64,000 bases of DNA from CAVUBL01 sp963837945 (GCA_963837945.1 CAWIQD010000006.1:310001-374000); one strand, 5' to 3'. Counted from the first letter of the stretch, positions 45,643-62,322 are shown. Numbers and translations are program-made. The notes: generated by a model not told the origin, from the sequence alone.

Positions 45643-46152
45643 TCAGGCCGCCGCGGCGGTCGCCTTCCGCTTCCCGGTCCGGGCCGGCTTCGGCTCGACG
45701 GTCGGGGTCGGGGCCTTGCTCCCGGTCTCGGGCTCGCTGGCGGTGCTGGTCCCCGCCTCGTCGAACCGGAACCCTACGATCCCGCTCCCGAACGCCTCAG
45801 CCGAGAACGTCTGTGCCTTCTCGGTCTCGACCCCGTGATGGGAGAGGAACCGGCGGCTGTCCAACAGGCTCGACCCGTTGGCCTGCGCCCGGAGACGGTA
45901 GCGGCCCTTGGCCCCCTTGGGAGCCGGCCGGAGCGCCACGGCCCGGTTGTCGGCGTCGAAGCCGAACTGCACGTGGGTGACTCCCTCCCCCAGCATGGCG
46001 ACGGCGGCGGCGGTCAAGACCATCTGACCACTGCGGCGGACGGTGACCTGCGGTGCCTTCGACTCGGTGCGGGCGCCCTCGAAGAACTGGAATCCTGTGT
46101 TCATTGGAATCTCCTGGGTTGGTGGGGCATTGGCGCCCCGGGGTTTGTCCAT
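45643..46152 (-). CDS. Element protein, unknown, with two possible starts
   Basis: Two in-frame starts exist. ATG 46152 lies eight bases after the promoter -10 box (leaderless), and ATG 46104 follows AGGAGATT. The products have 169 or 153 residues. The core reads GFQFFEGARTESKAPQVTVR and GVTHVQFGFDADNRAVALRP, and the tail is Ala/Thr/Lys/Pro-rich and probably disordered (PTPTVEPKPARTGKRKATAA). No family is recognised. The basic tail could bind nucleic acid. Confidence 0.65.
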   Translation of the reverse strand: MDKPRGANAPPTQEIPMNTGFQFFEGARTESKAPQVTVRRSGQMVLTAAAVAMLGEGVTHVQFGFDADNRAVALRPAPKGAKGRYRLRAQANGSSLLDSRRFLSHHGVETEKAQTFSAEAFGSGIVGFRFDEAGTSTASEPETGSKAPTPTVEPKPARTGKRKATAAAA

Positions 46153-46159
46153 GGCCCTA

Positions 46160-46189
46160 GGAGTACGGCGGTGCGCTGGCGGTGGTCAA
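46160..46189 (-). promoter_or_regulatory. Shared element promoter, copy d
   Basis: TTGACC, 18 bp, TACTCC, with ATG 46152 close behind the -10 box. Confidence 0.65.
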
Positions 46190-46542
46190 CCAGCCAGAGC
46201 GAGAAGTCTTCGGGTTGAGGCGGAGACCCCCGCTTCCGCAGGGCATGTTCCAGAGCTGCCTGATACGATCGCTTGGAGCGAAAGGACATCCTGGGCCCTG
46301 ACCATCACCTGAGAACAAGTCGGAGCGACTCGGCCTCGGAGTAACCAACTCACTGTGTGGCGAAGCCTGCCGACATCGCCACGCTCATCTGCCGACGTAC
46401 GGGGCTCAGCCTTTGGGATGGCTCGAAGAGGGGCGCGCGCGGAGCTGCTGGATGGCTTCGCCTAGCACCGAAAGACTGTGCCGACCATGAGAAGGAAGAC
46501 CCAGGGGCGACAGTGCCGGCACGACGCGAGCGTCGTAAGGTC

Positions 46543-50123
<3,581 letters not shown>

Positions 50124-50127
<4 letters not shown>

Positions 50128-51767
50128 CCGTGACCGAGCGCCAGATCGACGGGTGGCTCCAGGGGCGCGAGAACGAGCACCTGGAGCTCAAGGAGGCCAG
50201 GAGGCGCTTCGATTTCGAGAAGCTCGTCAAGTATTGCGCCGCGCTCGCCAACGAGGGCGGGGGTTCCGTGGTCCTCGGCGTAACGGACAAACGACCGCGC
50301 AAGGTCGTGGGCACCGCGGCCTTTGAGTCGCTCGAGCGCACCAAGGCAGGACTGGTCGAGAGACTCCGACTCCGTATCGAGGTCGAGGAGCTCGAGCACC
50401 GAGACGGCCGGGTGTTGGTCTTCACCGCTCCGCCTCGACCCATCGGAATGCCGATCGCGGTCGACGGCGCCTACTGGATGCGAGCCGGCGAAGATCTCGT
50501 TGCCATGACGCCGGACCGGCTGCGCCGCATACTGGACGAAGCCGGCCCTGACTTCTCGGCCGAGATCTGCGCCGGAGCGTCGCTCGACGACCTCGACCCG
50601 GCAGCCGTCGAGCTGCTGCGCCGTCTCTGGCAACGCAAGTCGCCGGGGCAGGAGGTCGCCTCACGATCGGTGGAGCGACTGCTGACGGACGCAGAGCTGG
50701 TCGTCGGGGGCCAAATCACTTACGCTGCCCTCATCCTGTTGGGCACGCGCGAGGCCCTGGGCAGGCACCTCAGCCAGGCGGAGATCATCTTCGAGTACCG
50801 CTCGAACGAGGCCCCGGGCCCGGCCGCCGACCGCCGCGAGTACCGTCGCGGCTTCCTACCGGTTCTCGACGAGGTCTGGCAGGCGGTCAACCTGCGCAAC
50901 GACCTGCAACACTTCCAGCAGGGCCTGTTCGTGTGGGACGTTCCCACCTTCGACGAGCGCGCGGTGCGCGAGGCGGTCCTCAACGCCGTCAGTCACCGCG
51001 ACTACCGCCATGGTGGCTCGGTCTTCGTTCGCCAGTACCCGCGCAAGGTCGAGATCGTCAGCCCGGGCGGGTTTCCGACCGGGATCACCCCGGAGAACCT
51101 GCTCTGGGAGCAGAATCCCCGCAACCGTCGGGTCGCCGAGGTGCTGGCACGATGCGGCCTCGTCGAGCGCGCCGGACAGGGGTTCGACCTCATCTATCGC
51201 GAGTGCATCCGGCAGAGCAAACCGCTGCCCGACTTCAGCCACACCGGCGAGCACTCGGTCTGGGTGACGCTCCACGGCGAGATCCAGGATCCCGAGTTTC
51301 TCCGCTTCCTCGAGGAGATCGGCCGCGAGCGCGCTGCTTCGTTCACCACGGAGGACTTCCTCGTTTTCGACTTGATTCACCGGGAGCAACCGGTCCCGGC
51401 CTTCCTCGCCCGGCGCCTCCCGGTTCTGCGGGAGCAGGGTGTCATCGAGCGCGTAGGGCGGGGTCGCGGTACCCGCCACCTGTTGTCCAGGCGGTTCTAC
51501 CGCTTCCTCGGACAGGGCGGCACCTACACACGGCGCCGGGGCCTCGATCGCGAAACGAACAAGGCCCTCCTGCTGCGGCACATCGAGGACTCAGTGCCCG
51601 CCGGCGCCAAGCTCGATGAGCTCCTGCAGGTCCTGCCGAACCTGAGCCGCAACCAGGTGAGGACCCTGATCCGCGACCTGCAGCGGGCCGGCCGGATCGA
51701 AGTTCGAGGTAGGACCAAGGCGGGGCGTTGGTTTCCCACGGCCCCAAAACCCAATTCGCCGCAATGA
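50124..51767 (+). CDS. Schlafen AlbA_2 / RecG-like ATP-binding protein
   Basis: The GTG start overlaps the helicase stop (GTGA). The 547-residue product has an AlbA_2 (Schlafen) domain (EHLELKEARRRFDFEKLVKY, then CAALANEGGGSVVLGV) and an ATP-binding HATPase_c_4 domain (AVREAVLNAVSHRDYRHGGS, PGGFPTGITPENLL). Winged-helix segments lie near the C-terminus (LDELLQVLPNLSRNQVRTLI). The family occurs as transcriptional regulators and as defence components; some AlbA_2 domains are nucleases. Its place inside the operon supports a defence role. Confidence 0.88.
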
Positions 51768-51861
51768 AATCCCAATCCCGCGCCAATCGTGGCTCTAAGT
51801 GGCTGTTCGTGATCAGCTTAGCTGTGGCGTGTTTTGGGACGAATGGAGCGTACTCCGGTTC

Positions 51862-54786
51862 ATGAAGCCCCCGAAGAAGCTCATCGAAGTCGCCCTGCCT
51901 CTCGACGCCATCAACAGAGCCTCGGCGCGGGAGAAGTCGATCCGCCACGGGCACCCGTCGACGCTCCACCTGTGGTGGGCGCGTCGGCCGCTGGCGGCGG
52001 CGCGAGCGGTGATCTTCGCGCAGATGGTGGACGATCCCTCGGCGCACCCGGATCTCTTCCCCACCGAGAAGGCGCAGGAGAAGGAGCGGCTCCGGCTCTT
52101 CAAGGTCATCGAAGACCTCGTGAAGTGGGAGAACACCACCAACGAGACGGTGCTCCAGGCGGCACGGGACGAGATCTGGCAGAGCTGGCGCTACACCTGT
52201 GCCGAGTACGCCGACCATCCGCGGGCGAAGGAGCTCTTCGACCGCAACCGGCTCCCGGCCTTCCACGACCCCTTCGCCGGCGGCGGGTCGCTGCCCCTCG
52301 AGGCGCAGCGGCTGGGGCTGGAGAGCTACGCCAGCGACTTGAACCCGGTGGCGGTGCTGATCAACAAGGCGATGATCGAGATCCCGCCGAAGTTCGCGGG
52401 CAAACCGCCGGTGAACCCGGAGTCGCGCAAGAAGCTCGACCACGGCAAGAGCTGGAAGGGCGCGCAGGGGCTCGCCGAGGACGTTCGCTATTACGGCCGG
52501 TGGATGCGCGACGAGGCGGAGAAGCGGATCGGCCACCTCTACCCGAAGGTGGAAGTGACGGCCGAGATGGTGAAGGCGCGGCCGGACCTGGAGAAGTACG
52601 CGGGCCGGAAGCTCACCGTGATCGCCTGGCTCTGGGCGCGCACGGTCAAGAGCCCGAACCCGGCCTTCGCCGAGGTGGACGTACCGCTCGCTTCGACCTT
52701 CATGCTCTCCACCAAGGCGGGCAAGGAGGCGTACGTCGAGCCGGTGATCGAGGGCGGCGGCTACCGGTTCAGGGTGTTGGTGGGGAAGCCGAAGGATGCG
52801 GCGGCGGCGAAGAGCGGCACCAAGCTCTCGCGCGGCGCGAACTTCCAGTGCCTGGTGTCGGGGACGCCGATCGCTCCGCAGTACATCAAGGACGAAGGAA
52901 AGGCCGGGCGCATGGGCGCGCGGCTGATGGCGATCGTGGCCGAAGGTGATCGCGGGCGGGTCTATCTTGCGCCGACGGCGGAGATGGAGGCGATCGCGCT
53001 GACCGCGCAGCCGACGTGGAAGCCGGAGGGAGAGATCCCCAAGCGTATGACCGGCGGAAACTGTACGCCCTACGGCCTTACGACGTGGGGCGACCTCTTC
53101 ACCCCCCGCCAGCTCGTGGCGCTGACCACCTTCTCCGACTTGGTACAGGAAGCGCGTGAGCGGGTGCAGCACGACGCCCTCGCCGCCGGCCTCCCCGACG
53201 ACGGCAAGCCCCTGCGCGAGGGGGGCACGAGTGCGCCAGCGTATGCCGATAGCACCGTCGCTTTCCTGGGGCTGGCTATCAGCCGATTCGCGGACCGGAA
53301 CAATGCACTATGTACCTGGGACTCGGGACCCATCGGAACGCGGTCCTCCACGGGGGGGTCCGCTCGCACCGCAAGTCTAAGGAACCTCTTCTCGCGTCAG
53401 GCCATCCCGATGGTGTGGGACTATGGTGAGGCCAATCCATTCAGCGATTCTGGCGGTGGATACAACAGCGCTCTCGATTGGATCGAGCCAGCAGTTCGAG
53501 CTCTGGGCGGCACCGCAACGGGCTGGGCGATGGTCGACAATGCGCAAGCCCAGTCGGTCTCGGCCGACAAACTAGTCTCCACTGACCCGCCCTACTACGA
53601 CAACATCGGCTACGCCGACCTGTCGGACTTCTTCTATGTCTGGCTCCGCCGCTCGCTGCGCCCCCTCTTTCCTGATCTATTCGCCACCCTCGCCGTGCCC
53701 AAGGCCGAGGAGCTGGTCGCCACGCCCTACCGTCACGGTGGCAGGGAGCGGGCCGAGACCTTCTTCCTCGACGGCATGACGCAGGCGATGCACCGCCTCG
53801 CCGAACAGGCGCACCCGGCCTTTCCGGTCACAATCTACTACGCCTTCAAGCAGGCGGAGACCAAGGGCTCCGAAGGAACTACCAGCACCGGATGGGAGAC
53901 TTTTCTCGATGCGGTGATCCGGGCCGGTTTCGCGGTCAGCGGCACCTGGCCGATGCGAACTGAGCTCGGCAACCGAATGATCGGTTCCGGGACCAACGCC
54001 CTTGCCTCGAGCATCATCCACGTCTGCCGTCCACGCGGAGCTGATGCCCCCACGGCCACGCGCCACGAGCTCGTCACCGCGCTAAAGGCCGAGCTGCCGC
54101 AGGCGCTCGCCCACCTCCAGCGTAGCAACATCGCCCCAGTGGACCTGGCACAGGCAGCCATCGGCCCGGGCATGGCGGTCTACACCCGCTACTCCAAAGT
54201 CCTCGATGCCGAGGGTAAGCCGCTCACCGTTCGTGAGGCGTTGGCCCTCATCAATCAGACCCTCGACGAGGCGCTGGCCGAGCAGGAGGGCGACTTCGAT
54301 GCGGACACTCGCTGGGCGCTCACCTGGTTTGAGCAAGAGGGCTTCGCCGAGGGCGAGTACGGCGTGGCCGAGCAGCTCTCGAAGTCCAAGAACACCAGCG
54401 TCGACGGGATGGTCGCCGCCGGCATCCTCGCGTCGAAGCGCGGCAAGGTCCGGCTCCTCCGCCCCGAGGAGCTGCCCGCCGACTGGGACCCAACCACCGA
54501 CCCACGCCTGACCGCCTGGGAGACCGTCCACCACCTGATCCGTGTGCTCGAAGCGGGCGGCGAGGAAGCTGCCGGCGAGCTGGTCGCGAAGCTCGGTGCC
54601 AAGGCGGAGCTTGCCCGCGAGCTCGCCTACCGCCTCTACACCCTCTGCGAGCGCAAGAAGCGCGCCCCCGAAGCCCTCGCCTACAACGGTCTCGTCCAGA
54701 GCTGGCCCGAGATCCTCCGCCTTTCCCGCGAGGGCGACAAGCCGGGACCAGAGCAGTCGATCCTGTTCGGAGAGACCGAGGAGTAA
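51862..54786 (+). CDS. DUF1156 adenine-specific DNA methylase
   Basis: The start at ATG 51862 (KPPKKLIEVALPLDAINRAS) matches the usual DUF1156 N-terminus; the frame is open further upstream. The 974-residue protein has the SAM-binding motif DPFAGGGSLPLEAQRLGLE (from residue 136) and the catalytic motif DPPYYDNIGYADLSDFFYVW (from residue 575). DUF1156 lies at residues 1-80 (SIRHGHPSTLHLWWARRPLA). Proteins of this COG1743 type methylate adenine, probably to mark self DNA for the partner helicase and ATPase. About 95 bases separate it from the preceding gene. Confidence 0.93.
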   Translation: MKPPKKLIEVALPLDAINRASAREKSIRHGHPSTLHLWWARRPLAAARAVIFAQMVDDPSAHPDLFPTEKAQEKERLRLFKVIEDLVKWENTTNETVLQAARDEIWQSWRYTCAEYADHPRAKELFDRNRLPAFHDPFAGGGSLPLEAQRLGLESYASDLNPVAVLINKAMIEIPPKFAGKPPVNPESRKKLDHGKSWKGAQGLAEDVRYYGRWMRDEAEKRIGHLYPKVEVTAEMVKARPDLEKYAGRKLTVIAWLWARTVKSPNPAFAEVDVPLASTFMLSTKAGKEAYVEPVIEGGGYRFRVLVGKPKDAAAAKSGTKLSRGANFQCLVSGTPIAPQYIKDEGKAGRMGARLMAIVAEGDRGRVYLAPTAEMEAIALTAQPTWKPEGEIPKRMTGGNCTPYGLTTWGDLFTPRQLVALTTFSDLVQEARERVQHDALAAGLPDDGKPLREGGTSAPAYADSTVAFLGLAISRFADRNNALCTWDSGPIGTRSSTGGSARTASLRNLFSRQAIPMVWDYGEANPFSDSGGGYNSALDWIEPAVRALGGTATGWAMVDNAQAQSVSADKLVSTDPPYYDNIGYADLSDFFYVWLRRSLRPLFPDLFATLAVPKAEELVATPYRHGGRERAETFFLDGMTQAMHRLAEQAHPAFPVTIYYAFKQAETKGSEGTTSTGWETFLDAVIRAGFAVSGTWPMRTELGNRMIGSGTNALASSIIHVCRPRGADAPTATRHELVTALKAELPQALAHLQRSNIAPVDLAQAAIGPGMAVYTRYSKVLDAEGKPLTVREALALINQTLDEALAEQEGDFDADTRWALTWFEQEGFAEGEYGVAEQLSKSKNTSVDGMVAAGILASKRGKVRLLRPEELPADWDPTTDPRLTAWETVHHLIRVLEAGGEEAAGELVAKLGAKAELARELAYRLYTLCERKKRAPEALAYNGLVQSWPEILRLSREGDKPGPEQSILFGETEE

Positions 54787-54789
54787 GCC

Positions 54790-58137
<3,348 letters not shown>

Positions 58138-58362
58138 GGAAGCGACGGCGCACGGCTCGCGCGTTCTTGCTTGCCCGTGAGCTGAACCACCCTCCCAAAG
58201 ACGGACAAGGCTGTTGCCGACAGGCAACTCCTTGAAGGGGCGCCGGGACAGATACGCCCGGTATCGAGAAGCTACTTGCGGAGCTCCCCTCTCTGCCAAC
58301 ATACGGTGAGACGATGCAGCCACCAGAACTAAGGAACTCGAGGGCGAGAGGGGATTCATCGT

Positions 58363-58851
58363 ATGCCAGAGACGAAGCAGGAGAACGGTTCGGGAGGGCA
58401 CCGAGCTCCGGCCCGGCCGCTGGAGGGAGCCGTAGGCGACCGGAAGCGGCCGGGCCGCGTGACCTCGGCGCCCAATCCCCAGCTCGTCGAGCGTGCGCGG
58501 CGGCGCAGGTTCACGGCGGCGTACAAGCTCGAGATCGTCCGCGCGGCGGACGCGTGCACGGAGCCGGGTGAGATCGGGGCTCTGCTGCGGCGTGAGGGGC
58601 TGCACTCCTCACACCTGGCGAAGTGGCGCAAGCAGCGGGACAAGGGGGCCCTGGAGGCCTTGTCGAAGCGTCGGGGCCGCCCTGGGGCCGATCCCCGGGC
58701 CGCCGAGATCGAGCGTCTTCGCCGGCGTGCCGAGCGCGCCGAGGGCGAGCTCGAGACGGCCCGCAAGGTGATCGAGGTGCAAAGAAACGTCTCCGCGCTT
58801 CTGGGAGCGCTGCTCGAGCCCAGGAGCGCGGAGGAGAGCATCGAGCCATGA
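58363..58851 (+). CDS. IS3-family transposase OrfA (HTH)
   Basis: The 162-residue product has an HTH (RRRFTAAYKLEIVRAADACT, LHSSHLAKWRKQRDKGALEA) and a coiled-coil tail (EIERLRRRAERAEGELETAR). It binds the element ends and pairs with OrfB. Its stop overlaps the OrfB ATG (ATGA). Confidence 0.88.
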   Translation: MPETKQENGSGGHRAPARPLEGAVGDRKRPGRVTSAPNPQLVERARRRRFTAAYKLEIVRAADACTEPGEIGALLRREGLHSSHLAKWRKQRDKGALEALSKRRGRPGADPRAAEIERLRRRAERAEGELETARKVIEVQRNVSALLGALLEPRSAEESIEP

Positions 58852-59852
58852 TCGAGCAGACCGTCGAAGAGCTCACGCCCCTCGTCGGGACCCGACCGGC
58901 GTGCCGAGCGCTGGGCGCGTCGCCGGCGACGATCTACCGGCGCCGGCATCCTCCCGACCCACAGCCCCACAAGCCACGAGATCCCCCACCGCGGGCCCTC
59001 TCGCCTGCCGAGCGTCAGGTGGTGCTCGACGAGCTGCACGGCGAGCGCTTCGTGGACTCTTCGCCCGCCGAGGTGTGGGCCACGCTGCTCGACGAGGGCC
59101 GCTACCTGGCGTCCGAACGCACGATGTACCGGCTGCTCGCCGAGAAGGGCGAGGTGCGCGAGCGGCGCGACCAGCTCACGCACCCTCGCTACGCCAAGCC
59201 GGAGCTGCTCGCCGAGCGTCCCAACGAGGTCTGGAGCTGGGACATCACCAAGCTGCGCGGGCCGGCCAAGTGGACCTCCTACTACCTCTACGTGATCCTC
59301 GACGTCTTCAGCCGCTACGTGGTCGGCTGGACCATCCAGTACCGGGAATCCTCCGCGCTCGCCGAGCAGCTGATCGCCCAGGCGACCGAGCAGCAGGACA
59401 TCGCCCCCGGGCAGCTGACCCTCCACGCCGACCGCGGCAGCGCGATGACGGCCAAGCCGGTGGCCTACCTGCTGGCCGATCTCGGGGTCACCAAGACCCA
59501 CTCGCGCCCCTACACCTCGAGCGACAATCCGTTCTCGGAGTCCCAGTTCAAGACCCTCAAGTACCGACCCGACTTCCCCGACCACTTCGGCTCCATTCTC
59601 CACTCCAGGAGCTTCGGCCGGACCTTTATCGACTGGTACAACCACGAGCATCGCCACTCCGGCCTCGGCCTCATGACACCAGCCGCCGTCCACTACGGCC
59701 AGGCCGAGGCGCTACGGGCCGAACGCCAACGCATCTTGACCGCCGCCTTCGAAGCCAACCCGGAGCGCTTCGTCCACGGCCACCCGAAGCCACCCGAGCT
59801 ACCCAAGGCCGTCTGGATCAACCCACCCGACAACCATGGAGAGGCTCCCTAA
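58848..59852 (+). CDS. IS3-family transposase OrfB (rve integrase)
   Basis: The 334-residue product has the rve catalytic core: EVWSWDITKLRGPAKWTSYY (Asp), LTLHADRGSAMTAKPVAYLL (Asp) and SDNPFSESQFKTLKYRPDFP (Glu), then WYNHEHRHSGLGLMTPAAVH. Most IS3 elements make OrfAB by -1 frameshift; here a four-base start/stop overlap suggests reinitiation instead. The frame is intact. Confidence 0.92.
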   Translation: MIEQTVEELTPLVGTRPACRALGASPATIYRRRHPPDPQPHKPRDPPPRALSPAERQVVLDELHGERFVDSSPAEVWATLLDEGRYLASERTMYRLLAEKGEVRERRDQLTHPRYAKPELLAERPNEVWSWDITKLRGPAKWTSYYLYVILDVFSRYVVGWTIQYRESSALAEQLIAQATEQQDIAPGQLTLHADRGSAMTAKPVAYLLADLGVTKTHSRPYTSSDNPFSESQFKTLKYRPDFPDHFGSILHSRSFGRTFIDWYNHEHRHSGLGLMTPAAVHYGQAEALRAERQRILTAAFEANPERFVHGHPKPPELPKAVWINPPDNHGEAP

Positions 59853-59862
59853 TTGATCGAAC

Positions 59863-60138
59863 TCACCGTCTCACCGGGGTTGACAGGCTCCGCTCCTCGC
59901 GGCTCAGGCGGGACGCCTTCTCCAGCGTCTCGATCACCCACCGGAGCTGCTCCCCCAACACACACTCCAGGTCCGTCCGTAGCGCCGTCGCCAGGTCCCA
60001 CGGCACCTTCCCCTCCAGCATCTCGTCCTCCCTCGGCGACCGCGCCAGGCCCTCCAGCAGCCCCCGGAGCCGGTCCTCGATCGCCAGCAGATCCTCGGCG
60101 ATGGTCCGCAGCTCGGCCTGGACCTCTGCCGGGCTCAT
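59863..60138 (-). CDS. Small helical protein of the RadC operon, 3' end cut by IS
   Basis: The 91-residue product starts MSPAEVQAELRTIAEDLLAI and is helical and acidic. Its last codons (STPVRR and stop) lie at and in the IS3 inverted repeat, so the original C-terminus has been replaced. The ATG overlaps the stop of the ComM-like gene. Function unknown. Confidence 0.65.
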   Translation of the reverse strand: MSPAEVQAELRTIAEDLLAIEDRLRGLLEGLARSPREDEMLEGKVPWDLATALRTDLECVLGEQLRWVIETLEKASRLSREERSLSTPVRR

Positions 60139-61127
60139 CTCTGGCCCTTCCCAAGCCCTGGTCCATGCTGCCGCCTCGCCAGGCTCCGGTACTGGATCGC
60201 CTCGGCGACGTGCGGGGCGCCGGGGGTCTCCATCCCGGCCAGGTCTGCGATCGTCCTCGCCACCCGGAGGCTGATCCCGGTCTCGCGGATCGTGAGCCCC
60301 AGGCGGTCGAAGGCGGCGTCCAGGAGCTGGCGACCCTTGGCGTCGGGCTCGCAGACCTGCGGGAGCGCAGACGGCGGCAGGTGCGCGTTGAGGGTGTCCT
60401 GGCCCTTCCTTCCGAGCTGGCGATCCCCGGCGGCCTGGACCCGCTCGCGGACGGTGGCGGTCGTCTCACCGGGTCCCCCGAGGTACTCGCACAGACACAG
60501 CGCCGGGACCTCGACGACCTGGTGGACGAGATCGAGGATGGACTCCTCCACCGGCGCCCAGTGGCGGTCGAGAGCGCGGCGCGTGCAGGTGCACTCGTGG
60601 TAGGCGTTTCCGAAGTTCCCGCACGGACAGGAGCGCATCGCGCCGACGAGGAGGAACGGGAGGTCTACGGCAACACCATCCGCTGGACCAGTCCCGCTGC
60701 CCTCCTCGATCGCCTGCCGGAGCACCCGGAGGGATCGGCGCCCGAAGGCGGAGAGGTTGTCCAGGAAGAGGACCCCGCCACGGGCGAGGTCGACTTCACC
60801 AGGTCTCCGGCGGCCGACGAGGGCGAGAGGCCGGGTGCTGAAGTGGGGAGCGCGGAACGGTCGTCCGGACGGAGGCTCCAGCCTCGCCCGCCGGTAGGTC
60901 TCGGCGATCGCGTCCCTTTCCTCCGGCGTCGGTGCCGGGAGGATCCCCGGCACGCACCGGGCCAGCATCGTCTTCCCCGAAGAACGCGGCCCGATCATGA
61001 GGATCGAGTGCCCTCCGGCGGCGGCGACCTCCAGAGCGCGCTTGGCGGTTTCTTGGGCGCGGACGGTTGCGAGGTCGAAGGGCTGGAGGGTATCGGCGGA
61101 GTTGAGGGACGGGCCGGGCGCGCTCAC
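60135..61127 (-). CDS. Mg-chelatase/ComM-like AAA+ protein, short form
   Basis: The 330-residue product has Walker A GPRSSGKT (Lys52), FRAPHFSTRPLALVG, a Walker B-like GGVLFLDNLSAFGRRSLRVL and a zinc-type cluster CPCGNFGNAYHECTC. These are the ComM/YifB features, but the N-terminal Lon-like domain of ComM (about 170 residues) is absent. The Walker B second acidic residue is Asn (LDNL instead of LDEL). It may act as a DNA motor or remodeller in the element; overlaps on both sides show operon structure. Confidence 0.85.
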   Translation of the reverse strand: MSAPGPSLNSADTLQPFDLATVRAQETAKRALEVAAAGGHSILMIGPRSSGKTMLARCVPGILPAPTPEERDAIAETYRRARLEPPSGRPFRAPHFSTRPLALVGRRRPGEVDLARGGVLFLDNLSAFGRRSLRVLRQAIEEGSGTGPADGVAVDLPFLLVGAMRSCPCGNFGNAYHECTCTRRALDRHWAPVEESILDLVHQVVEVPALCLCEYLGGPGETTATVRERVQAAGDRQLGRKGQDTLNAHLPPSALPQVCEPDAKGRQLLDAAFDRLGLTIRETGISLRVARTIADLAGMETPGAPHVAEAIQYRSLARRQHGPGLGKGQR

Positions 61128-61588
61128 CGGTCGCCCTCCCCGCCGTCGTCTCCGTCCTCGTCTCCAGCGTCCTCCTCGTCGGCGGTCATCTCCGCGAGAC
61201 CGGCCTCCAGGGCCGCGATCACCTTCTGGAGGGCCTTGGCCTGCTTCCCGGTCACGGCGCCGAGCTGGACCTCTGCCGGCTCGTCCACGTCGACGTAGGT
61301 GGCGGCGTCGGCCAGCCGCTCGGTCAACTCGAGGAGATCCACCAGCGCCGCCTCGGCCTCGGCGTAGACCAGCGGCACAGGGCAGGGCGTCCGGACGGTC
61401 TCGCCGACCATCGTGTGCAGGAGGTCCCCAAAGCGCCGCAGGGTCTCCTCGTGTTCGGGCTCGCCAGCGAGAAGGACCAGGAAGCCCTCGCGAAACGCCG
61501 GGTTCGGCTCCTTGGTGGATGCCACGGTGGACTCGGTGGCGTGGCCGTCGTTGTGGCGGTCGTCAGGAGTGCGGGTCTCGTCGCTCAT
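61124..61588 (-). CDS. Unknown acidic protein between RadC and ComM-like gene
   Basis: The ATG at 61588 overlaps the RadC stop (ATGA). The 154-residue product is acidic, with a helical core (LRRFGDLLHTMVGETVRTPC, EAEAALVDLLELTERLADAA) and a terminal Asp/Glu/Gly run. No domain is recognised. Overlap with genes on both sides implies that the four products are made together. Confidence 0.7.
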   Translation of the reverse strand: MSDETRTPDDRHNDGHATESTVASTKEPNPAFREGFLVLLAGEPEHEETLRRFGDLLHTMVGETVRTPCPVPLVYAEAEAALVDLLELTERLADAATYVDVDEPAEVQLGAVTGKQAKALQKVIAALEAGLAEMTADEEDAGDEDGDDGGEGDR

Positions 61589-62322
61589 CCCAGCACCCCC
61601 CGATTCCGGAGCGAGATCCACCGATTCGTGCTCCCGAGGATGAGGTGGTCGAGCAACCTCACCCCGACGATGGCGCCGGCCTCCTCCAGCCGCCGGGTGA
61701 ACCGGATGTCCTCGGGCGACGGGGACGGGTCGCCACTTGGGTGGGTATGCCACAGCAGGATGCCCCCAGCCCCGACAGCTAGAGCAGCGCACAGGATCGG
61801 GCGGGGCTCGGTGGCGGCCCTTACCAAGGTTCCGCGGAAGGTCTCCGCTTCGGCGATAAGCCTGTGCCGGGCGTCGAGGTAGAGGGCGCCCATCACCTCC
61901 TGGTCCCGGACGGCGTACCGGAGGACCAGGTAGCGGGCGATCTCCGCGGGCCGATCGAGAAGCTCCCGGTCCGGGATCTCGGCACGGGCGAGGCGCCGGG
62001 CCAGCTCCAGGGAGGCGAGGACGGACGCCGCCTTGGCCTCCCCGATCCCGCGGCGCTGGAGGGTCTCGGCTTGAATCCCCACGAGACCGACCAGGCCGCG
62101 GACCTCCTCCAGGATCTGCCGGGCGAGGTCGAGGGAGCAGACCTCCCGGCAACCGTTGCCAAGGATGATCGAGAGGAGCTCGGGGTCGGAGAGGGAGGGG
62201 CCGCCGGATCGGAGGAGGCGTTGGCGCGGGCGTTCGTCCGGAGGGAGGTCCCGGAGGAGAGGTGGGCTGGGGTTGGAGGCGGGGTTGGGAGGTCGGTGTC
62301 TTCGCGGTCGTCGTCGGGTCAT
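61585..62322 (-). CDS. radC: RadC-family JAB/MPN protein
   Basis: The 245-residue product has an N-terminal helix-hairpin-helix (RGIGEAKAASVLASLELARR) and the JAMM metal site LLWHTHPSGDPSPSPEDIRF (His192, His194, Asp198). The upstream Glu is likely in GALYLDARHRLIAEAE. RadC proteins are frequent in mobile elements; their activity is unproven and no DNA-repair role should be assumed. It is the first gene of a four-gene operon driven by the shared-type promoter at 62394. Confidence 0.93.
   Translation of the reverse strand: MTRRRPRRHRPPNPASNPSPPLLRDLPPDERPRQRLLRSGGPSLSDPELLSIILGNGCREVCSLDLARQILEEVRGLVGLVGIQAETLQRRGIGEAKAASVLASLELARRLARAEIPDRELLDRPAEIARYLVLRYAVRDQEVMGALYLDARHRLIAEAETFRGTLVRAATEPRPILCAALAVGAGGILLWHTHPSGDPSPSPEDIRFTRRLEEAGAIVGVRLLDHLILGSTNRWISLRNRGVLG

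Larger units (their letters stand above)
58304..59876 (+). mobile_element. IS3-family insertion sequence
   Basis: The two transposase genes are bounded by 13-bp inverted repeats CGGTGAGACGATG (58304-58316) and CACCGTCTCACCG (59864-59876), matching at 12 of 13 positions. The inner TG...CA ends fit IS3 elements. No clear target duplication flanks the repeats. The right repeat supplies the stop codon of the minus-strand gene at 59863. Confidence 0.82.

Noticed and set aside
58213..58228. GTTGCC/GGCAAC hairpin after the defence operon as a terminator
   Set aside because: The stem is only 6 bp and no T-tract follows, so a terminator call is not supported.
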